A stretch of 64,000 nt of DNA from Kibdelosporangium sp. MJ126-NF4 (GTDB lineage Bacteria; Actinomycetota; Actinomycetes; Mycobacteriales; Pseudonocardiaceae), in contig NZ_CDME01000011.1 of NCBI RefSeq assembly GCF_000826545.1, forward strand, positions 1,080,001 to 1,144,000, written 5' to 3'. The notes under the pieces are model-generated. The model worked only from the letters and a program-made list of their open reading frames with translations. It did not search any database and had not been told where the DNA came from. Made by a program: the position numbers and the translations under genes. Shown here in pieces: positions 25,510 to 33,861 of this stretch. Each line of letters opens with the position of its first letter. Position 1 is the first letter of the stretch.

Positions 25510-25525
25510 TTGCTAAGGTTAGCAA
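25510..25525. promoter_or_regulatory. Perfect inverted repeat upstream of the ArsR-hydrogenase-like operon
   Basis: TTGCTAA-GG-TTAGCAA, 7-2-7 perfect palindrome, 126 bases before the ArsR start and 64 bases before a small Cys-rich ORF. This is the size and symmetry of an ArsR-family operator, so it is the best candidate for autoregulation of the operon. An iron-regulator site is an alternative because of its TTAGC/GCTAA arms. Confidence 0.5.
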
Positions 25526-25589
25526 CTGTTGAACCGTGCGACCAGGTGTCCTGCCATGTTGTGTGTGCAGGTCAGGAAGGATCGGCGGG

Positions 25590-25655
25590 ATGACGACGAC
25601 CGAAGGTCAGGGCGCGAGTTGCGTGTCGCGAGCGTGTGAGGAGGGGTGCTGGTGA
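25590..25655 (+). CDS. Possible 21-residue Cys-rich leader peptide coupled to the ArsR gene
   Basis: ATG at 25590, with AGGAAGG 9 bases upstream, opens a 21-codon frame containing three cysteines (positions 11, 16 and 20) and ending in Trp. Its stop TGA overlaps the ArsR GTG start (GTGA), the coupling arrangement used throughout this operon. The Cys spacing C-x4-C-x3-C could bind a metal or sense redox state. Only the arrangement is seen; translation is inferred. Confidence 0.35.
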   Translation: MTTTEGQGASCVSRACEEGCW

Positions 25656-26035
25656 GCAGGCCCCTCTATCAGCTCAAGGCGGAGTTCTTCAAGACGTTGG
25701 GGCATCCGGCTCGGATCCGGGTGCTGGAGCTGTTGTCTCAACGGGAGCACGCGGTGGCGGAGATGCTGCCGGAGGTCGGGATCGAGGCGGCGAACCTGTC
25801 GCAGCAGCTGGCGGTGCTGCGCCGCGCGGGGCTGGTGACCACGCGCAAGGAAGGTTCGAACGTCTACTACTCGCTGACCAGCCCGCACGTGGCGGAGTTG
25901 CTCGCGGTCGCCCGCATGATCTTGACCGGGGTGTTGTCCGGGCAGGTCGAACTGCTGGAAGACCTGCGCACTCCGGCGTCCTCGACGGTGAACCCTGGCG
26001 GTGGCCAGTCCGGTTCCCCGCCACCGAGTGGCTAG
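25652..26035 (+). CDS. ArsR-family transcriptional regulator (Rv0081-like)
   Basis: 127 residues. The winged helix is complete: LYQLKAEFFKTLGHPARIRVLELLSQREHAVAEM, recognition helix ANLSQQLAVLRRAGLVTTRKEGSNVYYSL. No CxC metal site of the ArsR/SmtB type is present in the visible alpha3 region, so the signal is probably not a thiol-bound metal. GTG at 25652 follows GAGGAGG; GTG at 25646 is an alternative. As in M. tuberculosis, where Rv0081 precedes Rv0082-Rv0087 and is DosR-controlled, it heads the hydrogenase-like operon. Confidence 0.9.
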   Translation: MSRPLYQLKAEFFKTLGHPARIRVLELLSQREHAVAEMLPEVGIEAANLSQQLAVLRRAGLVTTRKEGSNVYYSLTSPHVAELLAVARMILTGVLSGQVELLEDLRTPASSTVNPGGGQSGSPPPSG

Positions 26036-26080
26036 AGCAGCGCCTTTCTATCCCCATCAGAACCGACGCGGGAGCTGACT

Positions 26081-26566
26081 GTGCTGGGTTTGTTGCGCAA
26101 GATGCGCAGGACCGGGCGGGTGGCTGAGCCCGCGCCGCCCTCGCCTGGGGGCGACCGGTCAGCGATCGTCGCCGAGTTGGGTGGGTCGGTGCAGATCCGG
26201 CATGTGGACGCGGGTTCGTGCAACGGCTGTGAGGTCGAGATCGGCTCGGCGTTCGGCCCGGTGTATGACGCCGAGCGGTACGGCGCCCGCCTGGTGGCCT
26301 CGCCCCGGCATGCGGACGCCCTGGTGGTGACCGGGCCGGTGACGCGCAACATGGCCGAGCCGTTACGGCGGACCTACGAGGCGGTGCCAGGGCCGAAACT
26401 GGTGGTCGCGGTGGGGGATTGCGCACGCAACTGCGGCGTGTTCGCGGGCGCGTACGGGGTGGCGGGCGCGGTGCGGGACATCGTGCCGGTGGATGTGGAG
26501 ATCGCGGGGTGCCCGCCACGGCCGGAGGCGATCGTGGAGGGTTTGCGGAAGCTGACTGGTCGATGA
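26081..26566 (+). CDS. NuoB/HycG-like iron-sulfur subunit
   Basis: 161 residues, related to the 20-kDa subunit of complex I and to the small subunit of group 4 hydrogenases. After a 30-residue basic/proline head, the cluster ligands are visible: CNGCE (about 48-52), GDCARNC (about 110-116) and GCPPRP near the end, enough for the proximal [4Fe-4S] cluster. It therefore keeps its electron-transfer site although the partner large subunit has lost its nickel ligands. GTG start at 26081; its stop overlaps the next ATG. Confidence 0.9.
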   Translation: MLGLLRKMRRTGRVAEPAPPSPGGDRSAIVAELGGSVQIRHVDAGSCNGCEVEIGSAFGPVYDAERYGARLVASPRHADALVVTGPVTRNMAEPLRRTYEAVPGPKLVVAVGDCARNCGVFAGAYGVAGAVRDIVPVDVEIAGCPPRPEAIVEGLRKLTGR

Positions 26567-28755
26567 ACCTCGCGCCCGAAGACCTGCTCGCAGGGTCGAG
26601 CATCGGCGCCGAAGACCTGCTCGCAGGGTCGAGTATCAGCGCAGTGGACCTGCTTGCAGGGTCGAGCATCAGCGCAGTGGACCTGCTTGCAGGGTCGAGC
26701 ATCAGCGCAGTGGGCCTCGGCGGCGGCGTGGCCGTCGCGGTTCTTACTGCGCTGGGGGCACTTGTGGTGCCGAGTCGGGCGCGGTCGACGGTGGTCGGTG
26801 TGGGCACCGCACTCGCTGGTGGGGCTGGTGCCGTTGCCGGTGTCGCGGCGATGGCGGGTGGGTCGTTCTCGGTCGCGCTGCCGGGGCTGTTGCCGCTGTC
26901 CGGGGTGTCGCTCACGCTGGACGCGCTGGGTGGGTTGTTCGTCGCGGTGGCCGGGGGCGTCTCGGTGGCGGCGGGTGTGTACGGCATTGGCTATGCCCGG
27001 TCGCACGCTCTGCGGGCGCGGGCGGTGCAGGCGGTGTTCCCGTTGTTCGTGGCGGCGATGCTGCTGGTGCCCGTTGCGGCGAGCGTGGGCACGTTCCTGG
27101 TGTGCTGGGAGCTGATGGCGCTGACGTCGCTGCTGCTGGTGGTGGCTGAGCACCGGCGCCGCCCGGAGGTCGCGCAGGCGGGCCGCTGGTATGCGGTGAT
27201 GACCCATCTCGGGTTCGTGGCGGTCCTGATCGGTCTGCTGGTGCTGGCAGGGCACGCCGCGAGTGACTCGTTTCCCGCGTTGCGTGAGGCCGGTCGGCAT
27301 GTGTCGCCGGGGGTGGCCGGGGTGGTGTTCGTGTGCACGCTCATGGGGTTCGCGTCGAAGGCGGGGATCCTGCCGCTGCATGCGTGGCTGCCGCGTGCGC
27401 ACCCGGAGGCGCCGAGCCATGTGTCGGCGCTGATGTCCGCGGCCATGGTGAACCTGGGCGTGTACGGGCTGGTGCGCGTCGGGTTCGACCTGCTCGGCGG
27501 CGGTGTGCTGTGGTGGTGGCTGCTGGTGCTCGCGCTCGGCGCGGTCTCGGCGGTGTACGGGATCCTGCAGGCGGCGATGAGCACCGATCTCAAGCGGCTG
27601 CTGGGTCAGTCGACGACGGAGAACATGGGGCTGGTGCTGATCGGGGTCGGCGCGGCCGGTCTGTTCGCGGCCTCCGGAGACCGGGTGCTGGCCGGAGTGG
27701 CGCTGACCGCGGCGCTGCTGCACGTGGTCAATCACGCGGCGTTCAAGACGTTGTTGTTCCTGGCGGCTGGGTCGGTGCTGCACGCAACCGGCACTCGGGA
27801 TCTGGATGCGCTCGGTGGTTTGCGGGCGGGGATGCCGTGGACCACCGGGGCGTTCGGGCTGGGGGCGTTGGCCGCGTCGGCGTTGCCTCCGGGGACGGCG
27901 TTCGTGTCGGAGTGGCTGCTGTTGCAGGCGTTGATCCACGGGCTGCCCACGGCGGGAAGCACGGGCGGGACGGCTGCGGCGATCGCGATGCCGTTGGCGG
28001 TCGCGGCGGTGGCGCTGACCGCCGGGCTGGCGGTGGCCACGTTCGTCAAGGCGTTCGGGGTCGGGTTCCTGGCCAAACCCCGTAGCGCCGCCGCCGAGCA
28101 CGCTCACGAAGGCCCGCCGTCCATGCGGGCCGGGATGGGCATGGCGGGGCTGGCCTGCGTGGCGCTGGCACTGTTGCCGACGCTGGTTCTGCCCGCTGTG
28201 GGGGCCGCGTCCGGTGTCGCGCTGGGAGCTGGTGACCCGGCTGTGTCCGGGCTGGTGACGCTGCGGTTGGCCGGGGTCACCGGGTCGTTGTCGCCGCTGA
28301 TGCTCACGCTCGCGTTGCTGGCCGCGCTCGTGGTGGCGGTGGCCGTGGTGCGGGTGGTGGCTACTCGACGGGCACGACGCGCGGCGCGCCGCCCCGTCAG
28401 GGGGTCGGTGAAGAGACTGTGGGACTGCGGCGGCGGCCCGATGTCAGCGCGGATGGAGTACACCGCCACCTCGTTCGCCGAGCCGTTGCAGCGGGTGTTC
28501 GACGACGTCGTGCGACCAGAGCAGGACGTGGACGTCACCCATCACGAGGAATCGCGATACCTGGTGCGGGCTGTCGAGTATCGCCGGAAGGTGCCCGATC
28601 GGATCGAGCGCCGGTTCTATGAACCTGTCCTGGCCGCTGCGGCGGCGTGGGGTCGGGTCGGTCGGCGGCTGGCCACCGGGAGCGTGCACCGGTATCTCGG
28701 GTACGGCTTCTACACCTTGTGCACGGTGTTGGTTCTGCTGGCGTTGACCCGGTGA
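26563..28755 (+). CDS. Proton-pumping membrane subunit, HyfB/NuoL-type (Rv0083-like)
   Basis: 730 residues, about 16 membrane segments, antiporter-like subunit. Core motif GFASKAGILPLHAWLPRAHPEAPSHVSALMSAAMVNLGVYG carries the conserved Lys and the HAWLPxAHPxAP loop. The C-terminal soluble part (WDCGGGPMSARMEYTATSF, then an EP-rich segment and a last membrane helix) is the HyfB-specific end. The N-terminus is odd: residues 6-49 are four tandem copies of an 11-residue unit, DLLAGSSISAV-like, encoded by 33-bp repeats. If those are not translated, a GTG start at 26710 would give the normal first helix. Confidence 0.9.
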   Translation: MNLAPEDLLAGSSIGAEDLLAGSSISAVDLLAGSSISAVDLLAGSSISAVGLGGGVAVAVLTALGALVVPSRARSTVVGVGTALAGGAGAVAGVAAMAGGSFSVALPGLLPLSGVSLTLDALGGLFVAVAGGVSVAAGVYGIGYARSHALRARAVQAVFPLFVAAMLLVPVAASVGTFLVCWELMALTSLLLVVAEHRRRPEVAQAGRWYAVMTHLGFVAVLIGLLVLAGHAASDSFPALREAGRHVSPGVAGVVFVCTLMGFASKAGILPLHAWLPRAHPEAPSHVSALMSAAMVNLGVYGLVRVGFDLLGGGVLWWWLLVLALGAVSAVYGILQAAMSTDLKRLLGQSTTENMGLVLIGVGAAGLFAASGDRVLAGVALTAALLHVVNHAAFKTLLFLAAGSVLHATGTRDLDALGGLRAGMPWTTGAFGLGALAASALPPGTAFVSEWLLLQALIHGLPTAGSTGGTAAAIAMPLAVAAVALTAGLAVATFVKAFGVGFLAKPRSAAAEHAHEGPPSMRAGMGMAGLACVALALLPTLVLPAVGAASGVALGAGDPAVSGLVTLRLAGVTGSLSPLMLTLALLAALVVAVAVVRVVATRRARRAARRPVRGSVKRLWDCGGGPMSARMEYTATSFAEPLQRVFDDVVRPEQDVDVTHHEESRYLVRAVEYRRKVPDRIERRFYEPVLAAAAAWGRVGRRLATGSVHRYLGYGFYTLCTVLVLLALTR
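26578..26709 (+). repeat. Four tandem 33-bp repeats at the 5' end of the HyfB-like gene
   Basis: Units at 26578-26610, 26611-26643, 26644-26676 and 26677-26709. Copies 3 and 4 are identical, copies 1 and 2 differ by a few bases. Each is 11 codons, so copy-number change keeps the frame. Not seen in the usual family members; likely replication slippage. Confidence 0.9.
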
Positions 28756-29699
28756 GCGCGCTCGGGATCGTCGGCGGGGTGGCGCAGCCTGTGCTCATCG
28801 TGGCTGGGTCGCCCCTGTTGGTCGGGGTGATGCGGCAAGTCCGCGCGAGGCTGGAAGGCCGTGCGGGGCCGGGGGTCATGCAGCCGTGGCGGGATCTGCG
28901 CAAGCTGTTCGGCAAGGAACGGATCGAACCGCGGGGCACGAGCGAGGTGTTCCGGGTCGCGCCGCTGGTGCTGGTAGCCACGACGCTGGTGGTCGCGGTG
29001 GTGGCGCCATTCGTGACCACCGACTCGGCGATCGACCCGGTGAGCGACCTGTTCGCGGTGGTGGCGCTGCTGGCGCTGGGTGCGGTGGCGCTCGCGCTGG
29101 CCGGGCTGGACACCGGGACCGCGTTCGGTGGGATGGGCGCCAGCCGGGAGATGACGATCCTCGCGTTGGTGGAGCCCACGTTGCTGCTGTCGATCTTCGC
29201 GTTGTCCGTGCGGGTCGGGTCGACCAACCTCGGCGCGATCGTGTCCTCGACACTGCATGATCCTGCGCGGGTGATCTCGCCGGTCAGTCTGCTGGCCGCG
29301 GTCGCGTTGATCGTGGTGATCGTTGCGGAGACCGGGCGGTTGCCGGTGGACAACCCGTCCACGCACCTGGAGCTGACGATGGTGCACGAGGCGATGGTGC
29401 TGGAGTACGCAGGCCCGGACCTGGCGCTGGTCGAGTTGGCCTCGGCGATGCGACTGAGTGTGTTCCTGGGGTTGCTGGCGAACTTGTTCCTGCCGTGGGG
29501 AATCGCGACCACCGCTGCTCCGCTCGCGGTGGTGGCCGGTGTGCTCGCCCTGGTGGTCAAGGTCGGTGTGCTCGGCGTGGTGTTGGCGGCGGGTGAGGTG
29601 TTCCTGGCCAAGTTGCGGCTGTTCCGGGTGCCCGAGTTGCTGGCTGGTTCGTTCGTGCTCGCACTGCTGGCGGTCGCCGCTTCGTTCTTCCTGGCCTGA
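28752..29699 (+). CDS. hycD: HyfC/HycD-type membrane subunit (NuoH-like)
   Basis: 315 residues, about eight membrane helices. Diagnostic: GPGVMQPWRDLRKLFGKE at the first cytoplasmic loop, GGMGASREM, and ETGRLPVDNPSTHLELTMVHEA, which holds the acidic residues that line the quinone/ion path in NuoH relatives. GTG start overlaps the previous stop (GTGA). It corresponds to Rv0084. Confidence 0.93.
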   Translation: MSALGIVGGVAQPVLIVAGSPLLVGVMRQVRARLEGRAGPGVMQPWRDLRKLFGKERIEPRGTSEVFRVAPLVLVATTLVVAVVAPFVTTDSAIDPVSDLFAVVALLALGAVALALAGLDTGTAFGGMGASREMTILALVEPTLLLSIFALSVRVGSTNLGAIVSSTLHDPARVISPVSLLAAVALIVVIVAETGRLPVDNPSTHLELTMVHEAMVLEYAGPDLALVELASAMRLSVFLGLLANLFLPWGIATTAAPLAVVAGVLALVVKVGVLGVVLAAGEVFLAKLRLFRVPELLAGSFVLALLAVAASFFLA

Positions 29700-29705
29700 A
29701 AGGGG

Positions 29706-30407
29706 ATGGCGGTGACCGAGACAGTGTCGATGCTCGACTCCGCAAGCGAGTCTTCGGTGTTCGTGCAGTTACTGGACCTGGCGTGCGGTGCGTTGCTGTT
29801 GACCGCGGTGCTGGTGCTGTGGCGTCGCGAACTGGCCGTGATCATCCGGGTGTTCGCGCTGCAAGGGCTCGCGCTCGCGATGCTCGTCGGCGTCCTGGCC
29901 GCACATGAGGATTCCGTCGAACTGTGGGCCGTGGCGGTCGGGGTCCTGGTGCTGCGTGCGGGTGTGCTGCCGTATCTGCTGTGGCGGGCGCTGGCCGCCG
30001 CGGGCGAGGCACGGCGGGAAACCCGCCCACTGGTGAACGTCGCCGCCTCTCTGCTGGCCGCCGCGGTGCTGGCCATGCTGGCCTACGCGGTGTCCCGACC
30101 ACTGGTGGAACTGGCGCCGTCCGCGGCGACCCAGGCGATCCCGGTCGGCGTGACCGTGGTGCTGATCGGGTTCTTCGTGCTGGTCACCCGCCGCCGCGCA
30201 CTCTCCCAACTGGTGGGTTTCCTGTTGATGGACAACGGGATCACCGCGGTCGGGTTCCTCACCACCTCCGGGATCGGCCTGGTCGTCGAGCTCGGCGTGT
30301 CGCTGGACGTGCTGCTGGCGGTGCTGGTCCTGCAGGTGCTGACCACCCGGATGCGCGAGACGTTCGGCGACACCGACCTGGACGAACTGCGGGAGTTGCG
30401 CGACTGA
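29706..30407 (+). CDS. HyfE-type membrane subunit (Rv0085-like)
   Basis: 233 residues, six to seven membrane helices, with a NuoK-like core: VLWRRELAVIIRVFALQGLALAML, LVTRRRALSQLVGFLLMDNGITAVGFLTT, then LQVLTTRMRETFGDTDLDELRELRD, the conserved HyfE ending. ATG has AAGGGG directly upstream. Its stop and the next ATG share a base (TGATG). Confidence 0.9.
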   Translation: MAVTETVSMLDSASESSVFVQLLDLACGALLLTAVLVLWRRELAVIIRVFALQGLALAMLVGVLAAHEDSVELWAVAVGVLVLRAGVLPYLLWRALAAAGEARRETRPLVNVAASLLAAAVLAMLAYAVSRPLVELAPSAATQAIPVGVTVVLIGFFVLVTRRRALSQLVGFLLMDNGITAVGFLTTSGIGLVVELGVSLDVLLAVLVLQVLTTRMRETFGDTDLDELRELRD

Positions 30408-31888
30408 TGATCACCCTGCTCGTTCCGGTCGTGGCGCCGGTCCTCGGTGCCCTCACCTACGTCGTGCTCGGCTGGCGCCGTTCCACTGCCTGGGTGAGTG
30501 CGGCCAGCGCTGCCGCCATGCTGGTCACCGCGATCGTCCTCGCCGTCGACGTCACCGATTCCGGCCCGCGCACGGTGCTGGGCGGGTTGCTGCGGGCGGA
30601 CGCGCTGTCGGCGTTCATGCTCATCGTGATCGGCGCGGTCGCCCTCCTCGCGACCATCGCCACCCCCGCGTACCTGCGTGCCGAGATCGACGCCGAGCGG
30701 GCCACCGCACGCACCGCGACCCGGCACAGCGTGCTTGTCCAGCTGTTCCTGGCCGCGATGGCACTGGCGGTGCTGGCCGCGAATCTCGGCGTGGTGTGGG
30801 TGGCGATCGAGGCCACCACCATCGTGACCGCGTTCCTGGTCGGGCAACGCCGTACCAAGGCGGCGGTGGAGGCGGCCTGGAAGTACGTGGTGATCTGCTC
30901 GGCCGGGATCGCACTGGCCTTGTTGGGCACGATCGTGCTCAACTTCGCCGCCTCCCGTGCCCCCGGCGGGGCGATCGGCCTGGACCTGGCGGCGCTCGCC
31001 GCGCACGCGTCCAGTCTGGACCCTGGCGTCACCCGCATCGCGGTGGTGTTGCTGATCCTCGGGTTCGGCACCAAGGCCGGGCTGGCGCCGCTGCACGCAT
31101 GGCTGCCCGACGCGCACTCCCAGGCCCCGGCACCGGTGTCCGCGCTGATGTCCGGGGTGCTGCTGTCGGTCGCGTTCTACGCGATCCTGCGGGTCACGGT
31201 GATCGCCGACGCCGCGCTCGGGACCGGGTTCGCCCGCACCGTGTTGGCCGTGATGGCGGTGGCGTCCCTGCTGGTGGCCGCGACGTTGTTGCTGGCCCAG
31301 CGGGACTACAAACGGATGCTGGCCTACTCCAGCATCGAACATCTCGGCCTGGTCGCGCTCGGCACCGCGCTCGGCGGCCCGCTCGCGCTCGCGGCGGTGC
31401 TGCTGCACATCCTCGGGCACGGCCTGGCCAAGGCAGTGCTGTTCCTCGGGGCCGGGCGGATCCTGCAGGTCACCGGCACCAGCCGGATCAACGACATCCG
31501 CGGGTTGGCCGGACAGCACCCGGTCCTGGCCGGGTGCGTCGGGGCCGGGGTGCTCGCGCTGATCGGGCTACCCCCATTCAGCCTGTTCGCCAGTGAGCTC
31601 GGCATCGCCCGTGCCGGATTCGCCGCCGAAATGGGCTGGGTGACCGCCGCCGCGCTGGCCATAGTGCTGGTCATCGCCGCGGCGCTGGTCGGCCACACCA
31701 GCCGCATGCTGCTCGGCACCCCACCGGACGGCCCCGGCGCGGCCAGCGCACCGCAACGCGTGCCACTGCCCACCGCGGTCGCGCTCGTCGGCGGGCTGCT
31801 GGCCTGCGCCGCGCTGGGAATCACCGCCGGGCCACTGTCCACCCTGCTGCACCTGGCCGCCGACACCCTGGTGAGGGCACCACGATGA
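30407..31888 (+). CDS. Proton-pumping membrane subunit, HyfF/NuoM-type (Rv0086-like)
   Basis: 493 residues, about 14 membrane helices. Core LGFGTKAGLAPLHAWLPDAHSQAPAPVSALMSGVLLSVAFYAILR and the preceding WVAIEATTIVTAFLVGQRRTKAAVEAAWKYVVICS hold the conserved Glu and Lys of antiporter-like subunits; later QRDYKRMLAYSSIEHLGL and LPPFSLFASE. Second ion-translocating subunit of the complex, after HyfB. Coupled to both neighbours. Confidence 0.92.
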   Translation: MITLLVPVVAPVLGALTYVVLGWRRSTAWVSAASAAAMLVTAIVLAVDVTDSGPRTVLGGLLRADALSAFMLIVIGAVALLATIATPAYLRAEIDAERATARTATRHSVLVQLFLAAMALAVLAANLGVVWVAIEATTIVTAFLVGQRRTKAAVEAAWKYVVICSAGIALALLGTIVLNFAASRAPGGAIGLDLAALAAHASSLDPGVTRIAVVLLILGFGTKAGLAPLHAWLPDAHSQAPAPVSALMSGVLLSVAFYAILRVTVIADAALGTGFARTVLAVMAVASLLVAATLLLAQRDYKRMLAYSSIEHLGLVALGTALGGPLALAAVLLHILGHGLAKAVLFLGAGRILQVTGTSRINDIRGLAGQHPVLAGCVGAGVLALIGLPPFSLFASELGIARAGFAAEMGWVTAAALAIVLVIAAALVGHTSRMLLGTPPDGPGAASAPQRVPLPTAVALVGGLLACAALGITAGPLSTLLHLAADTLVRAPR

Positions 31889-33450
31889 CAACACCACCGA
31901 CCACACCACCGACCGCGACGCACACGCCTGTACTCGGTGACCCGGTCGGCAAGCACCGCACCGCGCTCACCATCGCATCCGACGATCTGGTCGGACATGC
32001 CCGTTCCCTGCTGGAAGAGGGGTACCGGGTCGCGCTGGTCGCCGGTCACGACGATGGAGATCGGTTGCGCGCGGTGTACCTGTTCACCGCCCCCACCACC
32101 GGCACTGCCCCGGATCGACGCGTCGAGCTGCACGTCCCGTTGGACAAAGCCACGCCGCGGGTACCGAGCCTGGCCGCCGTGTCCTTCCCCGCCGGGCGGT
32201 TCGAGCGGGAGATGCGTGACCTGTTCGGCATCGTCCCGATCGATCACCCGCTGCCGAGGCGGCTGGTCCGCCACTTCCACTGGCCCCGGGGCTGGTATCC
32301 GATGCTGGCCGACGCGGGCGACCCGCCGCAGTTCGGCGACCTCGACGGCCCGTATCCCTTTAGGACCGTGGAAGGTCCTGGGGTGTACGAGATCCCGGTC
32401 GGCCCGGTGCACGCGGGCATGATCGGCCCAGGCCACTTCCGGTTCTCCGTGGTCGGCGAGACCATCCTCAACCTCAAGGCCCGGCTCTGGTTCGTGCACA
32501 GAGGAATCGAGAAGCTGTTCCAGCGGCGCGAACCCGCCGAGGCGGTGGAACTGGCCGAACGCGTCAGCGGCGACACCACCGTTGGGCATTCTCTCGCCTT
32601 CTGCCAGGCCGTCGAAGACGCCTGCCAGGCCCCGGTGTCCGCGCACACCCACCGGATCCGCGCGATCCTGCTGGAGCTGGAACGGCTCTACAACCACATC
32701 ACCGACATCGGCGCGCTGTGCAACGACGTCGGCTACGGCATCCTCAACGCCCACACGGGGCGCGTCAAAGAGCAACTGCTGCGCGTCAACGACGAGGTCA
32801 CCGGGCATCGGTTGATGCGCGGCGCCATCCATCCCGGCGGCGCCACGATCACCGCCCTGCCCGACCTGGGCCGTCTGGCCGCGATCGGCGCGGACATCGG
32901 CGAGATCGTCACCCTCGCGCTGGACAACACCGTGGTCGCGGACCGGTTCACCGGCACCGCCGTGCTCACCCCCACCCAGGCCACCGACCTGGGCACCCTC
33001 GGCTACGTCGCCCGCGCCAGCGGCCTGAGCACCGACGCCCGCCACGACCACCCATTCCTCGACGAGGAGTTCCTCCGCGTCAAGCACACTCACACCGATG
33101 GCGACGTGCTGTCCCGGTTCCTGGTCCGCGCCGAGGAGATCACCTACTCGCTCGGACTGATCACCAGCCTCGTCCAGAACACAGACGGACCGCTGACGCC
33201 CGCCGCGACACAGCCGGTCGAGCCTCGACCCGGCCAGTCGTCCGGGGTGGGCATCGTCGAGGGCTGGCGCGGCACGATCGTGCACCGCGTCGAACTCGGC
33301 CCCGACGGCACATTGACCCGCGTGAAGATCGTCGACCCGAGCTTCCTCAACTGGCCCGCGCTCCCCGTCGCGCTGGCCGACACGATCGTCCCGGACTTCC
33401 CACTGACCAACAAGAGCTTCAACCTCTCCTACGCAGGCAACGACCTCTGA
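31885..33450 (+). CDS. hycE: HycE-like large subunit lacking nickel-ligand cysteines (Rv0087-like)
   Basis: 521 residues. The N-terminal part (about 25-150) is a NuoC-like domain (RDLFGIVPIDHPLPRRLVRHFHWPRGWYPM); the rest is the NuoD/HycE fold (GPGHFRFSVVGETILNLKARLWFVHRGIEKLF, LERLYNHITDIGALCNDVGYG). The N-terminal nickel motif RxCGxC is replaced by RVSGDTTVGHS (about 226-236) and the protein ends NKSFNLSYAGNDL without DPCxxC. It therefore cannot form a normal NiFe site, as in the mycobacterial homologue. The operon includes no hyp maturation genes. Role: probably a hydrogenase-related complex that couples another redox or conformational process to ion movement; substrate unknown. Confidence 0.9.
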   Translation: MTTPPTTPPTATHTPVLGDPVGKHRTALTIASDDLVGHARSLLEEGYRVALVAGHDDGDRLRAVYLFTAPTTGTAPDRRVELHVPLDKATPRVPSLAAVSFPAGRFEREMRDLFGIVPIDHPLPRRLVRHFHWPRGWYPMLADAGDPPQFGDLDGPYPFRTVEGPGVYEIPVGPVHAGMIGPGHFRFSVVGETILNLKARLWFVHRGIEKLFQRREPAEAVELAERVSGDTTVGHSLAFCQAVEDACQAPVSAHTHRIRAILLELERLYNHITDIGALCNDVGYGILNAHTGRVKEQLLRVNDEVTGHRLMRGAIHPGGATITALPDLGRLAAIGADIGEIVTLALDNTVVADRFTGTAVLTPTQATDLGTLGYVARASGLSTDARHDHPFLDEEFLRVKHTHTDGDVLSRFLVRAEEITYSLGLITSLVQNTDGPLTPAATQPVEPRPGQSSGVGIVEGWRGTIVHRVELGPDGTLTRVKIVDPSFLNWPALPVALADTIVPDFPLTNKSFNLSYAGNDL

Positions 33451-33584
33451 ACCGCGACACGCCGGGCGCGAGTGTGGTACTTCTCGCACGATCCGACAGT
33501 TGCGAAATTCTTTAAATGCGCAGATGATGGATTCATCGTCGAGATGAGGTTGGTGTTGTGGTGCGCCGGAGAGATGCGGGGACG

Positions 33585-33791
33585 ATGAGCGAGTTCGAAA
33601 CGGTCCTGCGTCGCCAGGTCGCCGACGGCCTGACCACGCTGGACAAGGCGCGGCAGGCAGGTCTCGACTACGAGGCCCATCTGCACGGCGCCCGAATCCG
33701 AGATCTGCTCGACGTGGCCGCCCGGCACGGCATCGACACCGGCGGGTGGGTGAATCCGGCCGTGCTGGAATCCGCGACCCTCGCGACCTGA
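33585..33791 (+). CDS. Small hypothetical protein
   Basis: 68 residues from ATG 33585 (GCGGGG upstream), soluble, mostly helical: FETVLRRQVADGLTTLDKARQAGLDYEAHLHGARIRDLLDVAARHGIDTGGWVNPAVL. No family recognised. It sits between the hydrogenase-like operon and the malic-enzyme-like gene on the same strand. A GTG at 33558 would add nine residues. Confidence 0.6.
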   Translation: MSEFETVLRRQVADGLTTLDKARQAGLDYEAHLHGARIRDLLDVAARHGIDTGGWVNPAVLESATLAT

Positions 33792-33861
33792 CCGTGGGTG
33801 CGCCGCCGGATCAAGCCACATCCGGACTGTTTCACGGCCTGGGGCAATCGGAGCATGCCTC

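Noticed and set aside
26578..26709. CRISPR-like repeat array
   Set aside because: The 33-bp units are directly adjacent without spacers and stay in frame within a coding gene; no cas genes are present.
26374..28107. 577-residue minus-strand ORF opposite the HyfB-like gene
   Set aside because: Rich in Arg, His and Gln, the usual antisense shadow of a high-GC membrane-protein gene.
4498..33450. DosS/DosT-like sensor kinase within the island
   Set aside because: I looked for GAF and histidine-kinase motifs in all frames offered around devR and found none; the kinase must be encoded elsewhere.
31324..33489. 721-residue minus-strand ORF opposite the HycE-like gene
   Set aside because: No recognisable domain; the plus strand encodes a complete HycE-like protein coupled to its neighbours.
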